A stretch of 64,000 nt of DNA from Methanomassiliicoccales archaeon (GTDB lineage Archaea; Thermoplasmatota; Thermoplasmata; Methanomassiliicoccales; UBA472): assembly GCA_036504055.1 (NCBI GenBank), contig DASXVU010000012.1, positions 1-64,000 of the forward strand, written 5' to 3'. Position 1 is the stretch's first letter. Every line of letters begins with the position of its first letter. Shown in pieces: positions 44,445-53,118 of this stretch. The translations under genes were made by a program, and so were the position numbers. The notes under the pieces are model-generated. The model was not told where the DNA came from and searched no databases. It saw nothing but the letters and a program-made list of their open reading frames with translations.

Positions 44445-45288
44445 TCCCCTCTGCCCTCCTCTCCATTACCAATTCATGATGTTTCGAAAGAGCCAACGCC
44501 GACGGCTCAGCCACGCCCACCAGGCCGATGAGGCCGGCCTTGGAAGGCGTTACTCCCTGGTTCGAATTGATTGTCTCGTCATCGACGAAGACCAGATCTC
44601 CGCCTAGCTCATAGACCGCTTCGATCAGTCCCTTCTCTCTTCTCTTCTTGACCGTGGTGGAGTACGCCAGGACGTCGTCGGCCCCAATGCCCACATCCTT
44701 CAACGTTCTGTTCACCAGGTCCACGATCTCTTCCTTGGTCGTTCCGGTGTTGCATCCCAGCCCAACGATGTGGCTTCCCTTTCTGAAAAGGATCGAGACC
44801 TTCGGCCCGGCTATGACCACCGCAGGCCCTTCTATCGCATGGACCGGCACATCCCCTTCCAGGAAACCCCTGTTCACCGCTACGGTCGATTTTGGGTTCA
44901 TTATTGTCAAGCCATGTTCTTCCATGATCATCTCGACCGATGCCTTTCCGTTCGCCTCGGTGGCCGTCGTTATTACCGGTTCGGCCCCGATCCCGGCTAG
45001 CCTTTTCGCCAGCTCATTGGCCCCATGGTGCCCTCCGACCAAAGGTATGGCATAACGAAGACCGGACGGAACCACGACGACCGCGGGGTCGGTCCATTTG
45101 TCCCGGAGCAACGGTGCGATCTTGCGCACGACGATCCCCATCGCCATGACCGCGACTATGTGCTTGCCTTCCCGGAACGCGTTCTCAAATGCCCTATCGT
45201 CATAGAGGACCAGTTCAGCCCCCAGATGCTCGGCGACGAGTGCGGCGTCCTCATCTCCGGCAAAACCGATGACTTGCGCCTCGCTCAT
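44419..45288 (-). CDS. cbiG: Cobalt-precorrin-5A hydrolase
   Basis: 289 residues. The N-terminal half has AVMAMGIVVRKIAPLLRDKWTDPAVVVV and PLVGGHHGANELA, CbiG_N hallmarks. The C-terminal half (HIVGLGCNTGTTKEEIVD ... NQGVTPSKAGLIGLVGVAEPSAL) is CbiG_C. It opens the delta-lactone and releases acetaldehyde. In this organism that acetaldehyde would need disposal; the dehydrogenase at 10.1 kb is one of a sugar operon. It overlaps cbiF by 4 bases. Confidence 0.92.
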   Translation of the reverse strand: MSEAQVIGFAGDEDAALVAEHLGAELVLYDDRAFENAFREGKHIVAVMAMGIVVRKIAPLLRDKWTDPAVVVVPSGLRYAIPLVGGHHGANELAKRLAGIGAEPVITTATEANGKASVEMIMEEHGLTIMNPKSTVAVNRGFLEGDVPVHAIEGPAVVIAGPKVSILFRKGSHIVGLGCNTGTTKEEIVDLVNRTLKDVGIGADDVLAYSTTVKKRREKGLIEAVYELGGDLVFVDDETINSNQGVTPSKAGLIGLVGVAEPSALALSKHHELVMERRAEGNVTIAIAK

Positions 45289-46004
45289 GAATATAGCACC
45301 GAGTTCTTGTAGCGCTGTTCAGGATCGACTATCCCGCCGATGAGGATCAGGGCCGTCTTCTCGATCCCTGCCTCTCTGGCCTTGGAACAGATATCACCCA
45401 CGGTGCCTTTGACCACTTTCTGGTCGGGCCAGGAAGCATGATAGACGACGGCCGCGGGCGTGTCCTTGGGACACGTCACCTTATCCATGATGTCCTCCAT
45501 CTTATCGGTGCCAAGGAAGATGACCAGCGATTCCCCTCGACCAGACAGTTCCGCGATCTTGTCGGACTCCAGTGTGGCTCCGGCCGGCCTGGTCACGATG
45601 AGGGTGTCAGACACTCCTTTTAGCGTCAACTGGGTCTTTAGAGCGGCGGCAGCAGCGAACATCGAAGAAACCCCGGGAACGATCTCAACATCGATGCCCA
45701 TGGCCTTGAGGTCGAAGATCTGCTCCACTATCGATCCGAAGATCGAGGGGTCGCCGCTATGCAGCCTGACCACGCGTTTGCCCTTGGACAGGCCATCTAC
45801 TATCGCTCTGGTCGTCTCCTCCAGGCTCATGCCCCAGCTGTCCAATTTTATCTCGGCCGGTGATCGGTCGACAATGACCGGATTGACAAGGGAACCTGCA
45901 TAGATCAGTACGTCTGCCCGCATGACCAGGTCCATCCCCTTTACGGTGATCAAATCCGGATCCCCTGGCCCTGCGCCCACGAATTGAACGATCGCCATAT
46001 TCAT
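45285..46004 (-). CDS. cbiF: Cobalt-precorrin-4 (C11)-methyltransferase
   Basis: 239 residues. The N-terminus is VQFVGAGPGDPDLITVKGMDLV. RLHSGDPSIFGSIVEQI, PGVSSMFAAAAALKTQLTL and RPAGATLE are CbiF motifs. It methylates C11. The ATG at 46004 overlaps the cbiL stop by ATGA, so translation is coupled. Confidence 0.93.
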   Translation of the reverse strand: MNMAIVQFVGAGPGDPDLITVKGMDLVMRADVLIYAGSLVNPVIVDRSPAEIKLDSWGMSLEETTRAIVDGLSKGKRVVRLHSGDPSIFGSIVEQIFDLKAMGIDVEIVPGVSSMFAAAAALKTQLTLKGVSDTLIVTRPAGATLESDKIAELSGRGESLVIFLGTDKMEDIMDKVTCPKDTPAAVVYHASWPDQKVVKGTVGDICSKAREAGIEKTALILIGGIVDPEQRYKNSVLYS

Positions 46005-46609
46005 CGCCTCGCGAACATTATCGAGAAATAGTCGCTGTGCTCGGGCATTTCCTCTTCTGTGTAGATCTTCTCTCCTGACATGTAGATCCTTTCCGCCAAG
46101 TGGAACTCTCGGTAGCCTTGTTCCTTCAGCTCGAGCATCTTATCCCGAGGATGCCTTACTTTTAGCAACACCATACTCTCAGGCTCTGATCCGTCAGAGA
46201 CCACGAATCCACCGTTGATCGACAGCCCCGCCACACGAGAGGCGAACGCGGTGATGGAGCTGATCCCTGGCTCCACCTCGAACTGTATCTCTGGATATTT
46301 GGCATACATGATGTGGCACAGCCTTGAGAACGTGGAATAGAAACTCGGATCTCCGATCATTCCGAAGATAACCATCCCTTTCTTGGCGAATGGTGCTATC
46401 CGTTCGCCCTGGGCCTCTAGCCTCTTCCTTATGAGGTCCTCATCCCCGGTCATCGGAAAGTCGAGGACTTCCGGTTCCACGTGGTCCCTTACCAGTTCAT
46501 AGGCTATTTTTCCCGGAACGAACACTTTGTCCGCTGATTTGAGAAGCCTCACTGCTTTCAGAGTGAGCAGCTCTTTGTCCCCTGGCCCTAACCCTAGTCC
46601 GATCAGCAT
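46001..46609 (-). CDS. cbiL: Cobalt-factor II (C20)-methyltransferase
   Basis: 202 residues, slightly short for CbiL. GLGLGPGDKELLTLKAVRLLKSADKVFVP is a CbiL/CobI start. FGMIGDPSFYSTFSRLC and EPGISSITAFASR make the SAM pocket. It methylates C20 of the cobalt-factor II made by CfbA/CbiX. Spacing to cbiT is 9 bases. Confidence 0.9.
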   Translation of the reverse strand: MLIGLGLGPGDKELLTLKAVRLLKSADKVFVPGKIAYELVRDHVEPEVLDFPMTGDEDLIRKRLEAQGERIAPFAKKGMVIFGMIGDPSFYSTFSRLCHIMYAKYPEIQFEVEPGISSITAFASRVAGLSINGGFVVSDGSEPESMVLLKVRHPRDKMLELKEQGYREFHLAERIYMSGEKIYTEEEMPEHSDYFSIMFARR

Positions 46610-46618
46610 TTGAATCCC

Positions 46619-47146
46619 CTACCTTTCCCTGCACCCTACTATGATAAAGACCGGATCGATCGGTTTGAACATCATCGATCCCGCCAGTTGATATGATCTG
46701 GCAACATTGACCTGGAGGGCCTCTTTGAAGGTTCCAAGTCTATTCATTGTCGACACCGCGTCCTCCAGCGTTCTGGTTAGGACCGCATTGACCACCACGG
46801 TCCTGACCTTCAGTCGGTCAAGCTCCTCCAAGGTCTCCTTCAGCCCTTTGGAACCTCCAAGGAATGCCACATCGATCTGCGGGTCGTTCCTCAGGTACTC
46901 CGCGGCAGTGCAATGGTGGAAATCGATGTTCTTTGAACCGGCCTTTTCAGACTCAAGTCTGGCATACGCAATCGCCTCGGCCCGGATATCGACCGCATCG
47001 ACCTTTGCGCATATCTTGGCCGCCTCGATGCTCACTTTTCCCGTCCCGCAGCCTAGATCTGCGAAAATATCCTCTCTGCGCAATCCCGACTTGAATAGCG
47101 AGACTGCGAGAACTTCGTCCTGCGTAGGTCCTCCCGGAAGCGTCAT
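46619..47146 (-). CDS. cbiT: Cobalt-precorrin-6B (C15)-methyltransferase, decarboxylating
   Basis: 175 residues from the ATG at 47146 (MTLPGGPTQDEV). Motif I is IFADLGCGTGKVSIEAAK, followed by VDAVDIRAEA. VAFLGGSKG and KVRTVVVNAVLT match CbiT. It methylates C15 and removes the C12 acetate carboxyl. A TATA-like element at 47179-47185 places the RNA start near 47156, so the ATG at 47146 is preferred to those at 47170 and 47236. First gene of the cbi operon; two TTGGAT-N5-ATCCAA sites flank its TATA. Confidence 0.85.
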   Translation of the reverse strand: MTLPGGPTQDEVLAVSLFKSGLRREDIFADLGCGTGKVSIEAAKICAKVDAVDIRAEAIAYARLESEKAGSKNIDFHHCTAAEYLRNDPQIDVAFLGGSKGLKETLEELDRLKVRTVVVNAVLTRTLEDAVSTMNRLGTFKEALQVNVARSYQLAGSMMFKPIDPVFIIVGCRER

Positions 47147-47154
47147 TTGACCCT

Positions 47155-47208
47155 GAGTTGGATAATACATCCAACTCCTATAAAACATTATTGGATGTAT
47201 CATCCAAT
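47155..47208 (-). promoter_or_regulatory. Paired palindromic operators around the cbi promoter
   Basis: TTGGATAATACATCCAA (47158-47174) and TTGGATGTATCATCCAA (47191-47207) are two copies of TTGGAT-N5-ATCCAA, centres 33 bases apart, about three helical turns. The first has 9-base arms (47155-47163 with 47169-47177), the second 8-base arms. The TATA-like TTTTATA (minus, 47185-47179) lies between them. This is the form of a two-site repressor operator. Confidence 0.65.
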
Positions 47209-47256
47209 TAGTTCCACTCTGGGTCATTGACTGCAAGGGTTTAGCCCTGTCCAGAT

Positions 47257-47353
47257 GTTAGGGAATAAGATTATAGAATGCTTCAAATAAGCCTCTTCTG
47301 TATGTCCTTTTCTGGATAGGTCCGATTATCGGAAACGTCAGGAATTAGGGAGA
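47257..47353 (+). promoter_or_regulatory. Promoter region of the sirC-hem operon with operator-like elements
   Basis: GTTAGGGAATAAG at 47257-47269 and GAATTAGGGA near 47342 match the element before the F430 operon and ABC importer. TCCGATTATCGGA (47321-47333) is a perfect 6-1-6 palindrome. The sirC start follows at 47363. The region lies between the divergent cbi and hem operons. Confidence 0.5.
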
Positions 47354-47362
47354 CGAACGCCG

Positions 47363-47998
47363 GTGTTACCGTTAATGTTAGACGCACGCGGGAAGCGTGT
47401 CATCGTGTTCGGGGGCGGGGAGGTCGGGTTACGCAAGGCTCTGTTCTTTGCCCGTGAGGCCGATGTCACCGTAGTAAGTAGGACCTTCGTTCCAGGGTTC
47501 GGATCGGTCGAAAAGGAAGTCAAGAGGATAGAATCAGAGATCGGTACCGAGCAGGAAGCATTGATCGACGTTTCCGATTTTGTCATCATTGCCACAGGTG
47601 ACCGCGAGCTGAATGACAGGCTAGAGGCCAGAGCAATTGGGTCTGGCAAGTTCTGCAATCGAGCGGACGGGATATCGTCGTTCCTCATCCCTTCCGTTGT
47701 AGAGCGGCGCAACTTCCTGGTAGCGATATCCACCATGGGCAGGAGCCCCGCGATGTCCCGCTACCTCAGGAGAGAGGTCGAGGCGAACCTCGGCGCGGAG
47801 ATGTCCCTGATGATCGATCTTCAGGAGGAACTGAGAAAGAAGGCCAGGTGCCTCATTCCAGGCCAGCTGGAAAGGGAAAGATTCCTCTGGAACGTCCTGG
47901 GAGATGAATCCATATGGGAAGCGCTAGGTCATGACCCGGACCAGGCTAAGATCATAGCGTTCAGAAAGCTGGAGGCGGAACGTGCAGACCATATTTAG
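47363..47998 (+). CDS. sirC: Precorrin-2 dehydrogenase (sirohydrochlorin synthase)
   Basis: 211 residues from the GTG at 47363; an ATG at 47375 is possible. NAD-binding VIVFGGGEVGLRKALFF, then IIATGDRELN and CNRADGISSFLIPSVVERRNFLVAISTMGRSPAMS, the Met8/SirC signature. It oxidises precorrin-2 to sirohydrochlorin, the branch point for F430, B12 and sirohaem. It has no chelatase domain visible. Overlaps hemA by 17 bases. Confidence 0.9.
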   Translation: MLPLMLDARGKRVIVFGGGEVGLRKALFFAREADVTVVSRTFVPGFGSVEKEVKRIESEIGTEQEALIDVSDFVIIATGDRELNDRLEARAIGSGKFCNRADGISSFLIPSVVERRNFLVAISTMGRSPAMSRYLRREVEANLGAEMSLMIDLQEELRKKARCLIPGQLERERFLWNVLGDESIWEALGHDPDQAKIIAFRKLEAERADHI

Positions 47999-49304
47999 TG
48001 CCCATATCACCCACAAGAGCGCCGGTCTTGATCAGATGGAGGCCATCGGCGGCCAGGAACCGGTCGAGATGCTGCACGACATAATGGCCTTGGAAGGGGT
48101 CAAGGAGTGCGCCCTGCTCAAGACTTGCAACCGGGTGGAGATCTATACCGTCACCGAGGAGTATGGGACCACCAGAAAGAAGGTGGAGGAGTACATCAAC
48201 GGATTCATACCGTTCAACAACCATGAGAACCTGGTCCAGTTCCTGACAAATATGGACTCCGTCCGGCATCTCCTGCGAGTATCGAGCGGTCTGGAGTCTA
48301 TGATAATCGGCGAGGACCAGATCCAGATGCAGGTGAAGGAGTCCTTTGACCGGGCACTTCATGAAAAATGCCTCGGCCCGGTGCTCTCACTGGTGTTCCG
48401 AAAGAGCATAAGTGTCGGGAAGAAGGTGAGGACGGAGACCGGCGTCAACAAAGGATGCGTCTCCATCGGGTCCGCCGCGGTCGAGATGGCCGAGTCAAAG
48501 CTGGGCAGCCTGAAGAACAAGAACGTCCTGGTGATCGGGGCGGGAGAGATGGCCACGCTGATCGCCAAACATCTGATAGGGAAGGGTCCGGAGACGGTCT
48601 TCGTTTCCAATCGCACCTATTCGAGGGCGGTCGAGCTGGCCTGGGCGCTGAATGGAAAAGCGATACGTTTCGACGCTCTCAATCATTTCCTGGCCCAATC
48701 GGACGTGGTTCTGGTGGCCACCTCGGCCTCTCACATGGTCCTGGAGAAGCGCCATCTCGAATCGGCCATGTCGTTGAGGGAACAAAAAGGTCCAATGCTG
48801 GTGATCGACGTTTCGTTCCCGCGCAACGTCTCTCTGGACATTCAAGAGGTTCCGGATGTCCAACTGTACGATATCGATGGCCTAAGGGACGTGGCACAGG
48901 AGAACGTCATGCGCAGGAAAAGCGAAATGCGCAGCGCCGAAAGGATAATCTCCGAGGAACTGGACCTACTGGACAGATCGCTGGAGGAGATGAGGGCCGG
49001 GCTGATGCTGAGCCGACTATACCGTAAGTTCAACGAGATACGCGAGAGAGAAGTGATCAAGGCATCGAACAGATTGGCTTCGGGGGAGGATGCTCATGAG
49101 GTCATCGATGATTTCGCCAGGTCGCTGATGAACCGCTTCCTGGCCGATCCGACAGAAGTGATCAAATGCGCCACCAGGAATGGGGACGACCGCCTGCTGG
49201 ACACGACGATGGAATTGTTCAAGATAGAGGGTGATGTAGGTGTTTCCGGAGTGCAGACCGAGAAGATTGCGGATGAATGCCACGGTTCGGGAGATGGTCC
49301 GTGA
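47982..49304 (+). CDS. hemA: Glutamyl-tRNA reductase
   Basis: 440 residues. The catalytic Cys is in [29 protein letters not shown] and [18 protein letters not shown] (NADPH site) are classical. It makes glutamate-1-semialdehyde from Glu-tRNA, the first step of the C5 route to 5-aminolevulinate. The start is a GTG at 47982 inside sirC. The C-terminus is longer than usual by a short polar tail and overlaps hemB by 65 bases. Confidence 0.95.
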   Translation: MQTIFSAHITHKSAGLDQMEAIGGQEPVEMLHDIMALEGVKECALLKTCNRVEIYTVTEEYGTTRKKVEEYINGFIPFNNHENLVQFLTNMDSVRHLLRVSSGLESMIIGEDQIQMQVKESFDRALHEKCLGPVLSLVFRKSISVGKKVRTETGVNKGCVSIGSAAVEMAESKLGSLKNKNVLVIGAGEMATLIAKHLIGKGPETVFVSNRTYSRAVELAWALNGKAIRFDALNHFLAQSDVVLVATSASHMVLEKRHLESAMSLREQKGPMLVIDVSFPRNVSLDIQEVPDVQLYDIDGLRDVAQENVMRRKSEMRSAERIISEELDLLDRSLEEMRAGLMLSRLYRKFNEIREREVIKASNRLASGEDAHEVIDDFARSLMNRFLADPTEVIKCATRNGDDRLLDTTMELFKIEGDVGVSGVQTEKIADECHGSGDGP

Positions 49305-50214
49305 GACCAGGCTGTCGACGAAGGACCTGATAAGCCCCATCTTCGTGGACGAGAACAGTACCAAACCGAAGGAGATCCAGTCCATGCCGGGGGTATTCAA
49401 CCTTCCGATGGACCAGGTCGTCAATGAAGCCAACCAGGTCTCTCAGCTTGGGATACCGGCGGTGTTGCTGTTCGGCATTCCGAAGAAAAAGGATGAGGGG
49501 GGCAGTGAGGCCTGGAGCGCCGCCGGCGTGGTCCAAAGGGCCATCAGGGAGATCAAGAACGGGTCCGATGTGGCAGTGATAGCCGATCTCTGCCTTTGCG
49601 AGTATACATCGCATGGTCACTGCGGGGCTGTGAAGGACGGTCAGGTGATGAACGATGAGACGATCGAACTGTATGGCCGCACCGCGGTCGCCCAGGCCAG
49701 GGCCGGAGCCGACATGGTCGCTCCAAGCGGAATGATGGACGGTCAGGTGTTCGCCATCCGCAGGGCGCTGGACGAGGCCGGTTTCGAGGACGTGCCGATC
49801 ATGTCATATTCCGCAAAATACGCCTCGGCGTTCTACGGACCGTTCCGGGATGCCGCCCAATCGACCCCTCAGTTCGGGGACCGACGGACGCATCAGATGG
49901 ACCCAGGGAACGCGCGGGAAGCGTTGAGGGAGATGGAAGAGGATCTGGTGGAGGGCGCGGACATACTGATGGTAAAGCCTGCCCTGGCATATCTGGACGT
50001 AATAAAGGAGGCGAGGGCGAGGTTCGATGCCCCTATCGCCGCCTACAATGTCTCAGGTGAGTATTCGATGATCAAGGCGGCCGCCCGCAACGGCTGGATA
50101 GACCATGACCGGGCGATGATTGAATCTCTGACATCGATAAAACGTGCTGGAGCCGACATGATGATCACGTATTTTGCCAAGGATGCTGCGAAGCTGATCA
50201 GGGGCGGTAACTGA
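49240..50214 (+). CDS. hemB: Porphobilinogen synthase (5-aminolevulinate dehydratase)
   Basis: 324 residues from the GTG at 49240. The N-terminus [22 protein letters not shown] is the conserved HemB arm, so the GTG rather than the ATG at 49273 is taken. The zinc-type Cys motif is [14 protein letters not shown]. Active-site Lys are in [18 protein letters not shown] and VKPALAYLD. It joins two 5-aminolevulinates. TGA/ATG overlap with hemL. Confidence 0.95.
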   Translation: MFPECRPRRLRMNATVREMVRETRLSTKDLISPIFVDENSTKPKEIQSMPGVFNLPMDQVVNEANQVSQLGIPAVLLFGIPKKKDEGGSEAWSAAGVVQRAIREIKNGSDVAVIADLCLCEYTSHGHCGAVKDGQVMNDETIELYGRTAVAQARAGADMVAPSGMMDGQVFAIRRALDEAGFEDVPIMSYSAKYASAFYGPFRDAAQSTPQFGDRRTHQMDPGNAREALREMEEDLVEGADILMVKPALAYLDVIKEARARFDAPIAAYNVSGEYSMIKAAARNGWIDHDRAMIESLTSIKRAGADMMITYFAKDAAKLIRGGN

Positions 50215-51494
50215 TGAACGAAAGGAGCAACTCCAAAGCATTGTTCGAACAGGCCAAGGAACTGATCCCCGGTGGTGTGTCCAGTCCGGTCCGGGCCTTC
50301 CAGCCGTATCCTTGTTACATCAAAGCTGGCAAAGGGAGCAGGATAACCGATGTGGATGACAACGAGTACCTCGATTATTGCATGGCCTACGGTCCTTTGA
50401 TCCTAGGTCATGCCTACCCGAAGGTCGTCGAGGCCATCAGGTCCCAGGCAGACCTGGGCACCCTATACGGTGCGCCGATAGAGAAGGAGATCGAATTTGC
50501 CCGCCTGATCAACCGCTGCTATCCATCCATGGAGATGATGAGGTTCGTGAACTCGGGGACCGAGGCGACCATGCATGCCATCCGATTGGCGCGCGGTTAC
50601 TCCGGGCGCAAGAAGATCATCAAGGTGGAGGGGGCGTTCCACGGTTCGCACGATGCCGTTCTGGTGAAGGCCGGTTCAGGCGCAACGACCCATTCGATAC
50701 CAGATTCCGCAGGAGTGCCCGAGGAGGTGACCAGGAACACCCTGATCGTTCCCTACAATGATCCTGATTCAGTGATCCGTTCGATCAGGGAGAACAGGAA
50801 CGAGGTGGCGGCCATGATCCTGGAGCCGGTAATAGGTAACGCCGGGCCGATTCTGCCCAAGGAAGGGTACCTCAGGCATCTGCGGGAGATAGCCACCGAC
50901 GAGGATGTGCTGCTGATCTTCGACGAGGTCATAACCGGCTTCAGATTGGCCTTGGGCGGGGCCCAGGAGCATTATCACGTCCGACCGGACATCACCACTC
51001 TGGGCAAGATCGCCGGGGGCGGTATGCCCATAGGGGTCTTCGGGGCCTCAAAGGAGATCATGGGCAGGATATCGCCATCGGGCAATGTCTACCAGGCAGG
51101 AACTTTCAGCGGCAACCCCATGTCCTTGACCGCCGGCATCGAGACGGTCAGAGAGCTCGCCACGATCGGGCACGAATCACTGAATGCCAACGGCGAGCGG
51201 TTGAGGCAAGGGTTGGAGGCGATACTGAACGAGTTCCATGTCCGGTATCGGGTCTCGGGCATCGGGTCAATGTTCCAGGTGTTCTTCACGACCGGCGAGG
51301 TCAATAACTATCAGGATGCGAAGAGGAGCGACTCCGTCCTGTTCATGAAGGTGTTCCATAAGCTGTTGGAGAACGGGATATACCTTCCTCCCTCGCAATA
51401 TGAGACGAATTTCCTTTCCACGGCGCACACTGAATCGGATGTAGATGACACCGTAAGCGCTTTCGCCATGGCACTGGGGGAGGTGACCAGATGA
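50214..51494 (+). CDS. hemL: Glutamate-1-semialdehyde 2,1-aminomutase
   Basis: 426 residues. Start ATG shares its A with the hemB stop (TGATG). PLP-binding Lys in TTLGKIAGGGMPIG. Substrate motifs are GGVSSPVRAF and GAFHGSHDAVLV. Converts glutamate-1-semialdehyde to 5-aminolevulinate. Overlaps hemC by 4 bases. Confidence 0.96.
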   Translation: MNERSNSKALFEQAKELIPGGVSSPVRAFQPYPCYIKAGKGSRITDVDDNEYLDYCMAYGPLILGHAYPKVVEAIRSQADLGTLYGAPIEKEIEFARLINRCYPSMEMMRFVNSGTEATMHAIRLARGYSGRKKIIKVEGAFHGSHDAVLVKAGSGATTHSIPDSAGVPEEVTRNTLIVPYNDPDSVIRSIRENRNEVAAMILEPVIGNAGPILPKEGYLRHLREIATDEDVLLIFDEVITGFRLALGGAQEHYHVRPDITTLGKIAGGGMPIGVFGASKEIMGRISPSGNVYQAGTFSGNPMSLTAGIETVRELATIGHESLNANGERLRQGLEAILNEFHVRYRVSGIGSMFQVFFTTGEVNNYQDAKRSDSVLFMKVFHKLLENGIYLPPSQYETNFLSTAHTESDVDDTVSAFAMALGEVTR

Positions 51495-52372
51495 TCCTGG
51501 GAACTAGGGGCAGCAGGCTGGCAATGGCCCAGTCCGATATGGTCCTGAAGCTGATGAGGGAAAGATATCCGGAGGAGATGATGGAACTGAAGATCGTCTC
51601 CACCGTCGGCGATCGCGTCAGAGACCAGCCCTTGGCATCCCTGGGCGGCTTCGGTGCTTTCGTCAAGGAGCTGGACAATAAGATCCTCTCGGGAGAGATC
51701 GACATCGCGGTGAACAGCCTGAAGGATATGCCCGTGGTGCCGACGGAAGGCACCGAGATAGCCGCCATCCTGCCCCGCGGGAATGTGGAGGATGTGCTGG
51801 TCTCGACCGTCCCTCTCGAGCGCATGCCGCCAGGTTCTGTCATAGGCACGTCCAGCGTAAGACGCCGCTGTCTGCTCCTTAACCTGCGGCCAGACCTGGT
51901 GGTCAAGGACCTCCGGGGCAATGTGCCGACCAGAGTGGGAAAGATGAGGGACGGGACCTTCGATGGCATAGTCCTGGCAAGGGCTGGAATAGAGAGGCTG
52001 AACCTCGACTGCAAGATGTACGTCCTGGACCCGGAGCAGTTCATCCCCGCCGTCGGGCAGGGGGCGATAGCCATAGTGTGCAAGGAGGGTTCTCCGTACT
52101 CACGGATGCTGGCGGCCTTCGACGATGCGGACACCAGGACATGCGTGGAGGCGGAACGGTACGTGATGAGGTCGCTGGGAGGGGGGTGCTCGATCCCTAT
52201 CGGGATCTGGGCGACAAAGAGCGACATCTCGCTCCGTCTGCGCGCCATCGTCATGGACTCGGATGGAATGACATCCTTCCGTCTGGACCGCTCGATCGAC
52301 ATTGGATCACTGGATGAGGGCCTTGATTCGGTGTCCAAAGAGCTCTTGTATGCCTGGGAGTTGGTCAAATGA
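51491..52372 (+). CDS. hemC: Hydroxymethylbilane synthase (porphobilinogen deaminase)
   Basis: 293 residues. LGTRGSRLAMAQSDMV is the conserved start. SLKDMPV is the catalytic Asp region. The dipyrromethane cofactor Cys is in LGGGCSIPIGIWA. Builds the linear tetrapyrrole. Coupled to cobA by a 4-base overlap. Confidence 0.96.
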   Translation: MILGTRGSRLAMAQSDMVLKLMRERYPEEMMELKIVSTVGDRVRDQPLASLGGFGAFVKELDNKILSGEIDIAVNSLKDMPVVPTEGTEIAAILPRGNVEDVLVSTVPLERMPPGSVIGTSSVRRRCLLLNLRPDLVVKDLRGNVPTRVGKMRDGTFDGIVLARAGIERLNLDCKMYVLDPEQFIPAVGQGAIAIVCKEGSPYSRMLAAFDDADTRTCVEAERYVMRSLGGGCSIPIGIWATKSDISLRLRAIVMDSDGMTSFRLDRSIDIGSLDEGLDSVSKELLYAWELVK

Positions 52373-53118
52373 GGATCAAAGGTGAGGTTTACCTGGTGGG
52401 TGCCGGTCCCGGCGATATGGAACTGATCACCGTCAAAGGAATGCGACTCATCGGGGAGGCGGACGTGTTGGTTTATGACTCGCTGATCGGCATGAAGCTG
52501 CTGGATTCTGCCCGTCCGGATGCGGAACTGATCGACGTGGGCAAGCGGGGTTCATTCCACAAGGCGGAACAGGAGGAGATCAACCAGATACTTGTGGACA
52601 AAGCAGCCGAAGGGAAAATGGTGGTCCGGCTGAAGGGCGGGGACTCCTTCCTGTTCGGCAGGGGCGGGGAAGAGGCGGAGGCACTTCGGGCGGCCGGAAT
52701 AGCCGTGCACGTGGTGCCTGGTGTTTCCGCATCGTTGTCCGTTCCGGCCCTGTCCGGGATCCCGGTGACCCACCGCGATATGGCCTCGATGGTCACCATA
52801 GTGACCGGTCATGAATCCGCCCTGAAGGACTCGGAGGTCCTGGACTGGTGCAACCTGGCTAAGCTCGGGGGTACCATCGTGATCATGATGGGCATGTCCA
52901 ACCTCGCCAAGAACATGGAGCGGCTGGTCTCAGGTGGGATGGATCCCGAGATGCCTGTCACCGTCATCGAGAAGGGAAGCACGCCCGAGCAGAGAACGGC
53001 ATGTTCGGACATCTCCCACATCGCGGCGGAATGCCGTACCCGAGGGATATCCTCGCCCGCGGTGATCGTGGTGGGAAAGGTGGCCGCCCTCGGCAAGACC
53101 CTGGGGGATCTTCGTTGA
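52369..53118 (+). CDS. cobA: Uroporphyrinogen-III C-methyltransferase
   Basis: 249 residues. VYLVGAGPGDMELITVKGMRLI is the SUMT start. RLKGGDSFLFGRGGEEAE and PGVSASLSVPALSGIPVTHR form the SAM and substrate pocket. It methylates C2 and C7 to give precorrin-2 for SirC. Overlaps hemD by TTGA. Confidence 0.95.
   Translation: MRIKGEVYLVGAGPGDMELITVKGMRLIGEADVLVYDSLIGMKLLDSARPDAELIDVGKRGSFHKAEQEEINQILVDKAAEGKMVVRLKGGDSFLFGRGGEEAEALRAAGIAVHVVPGVSASLSVPALSGIPVTHRDMASMVTIVTGHESALKDSEVLDWCNLAKLGGTIVIMMGMSNLAKNMERLVSGGMDPEMPVTVIEKGSTPEQRTACSDISHIAAECRTRGISSPAVIVVGKVAALGKTLGDLR

Noticed and set aside
51343-52368. Minus-strand open frame of 341 codons
   Set aside because: Opposite hemC and the end of hemL. 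Low-complexity Ser/Arg/Pro translation; hemC on the plus strand is clear.
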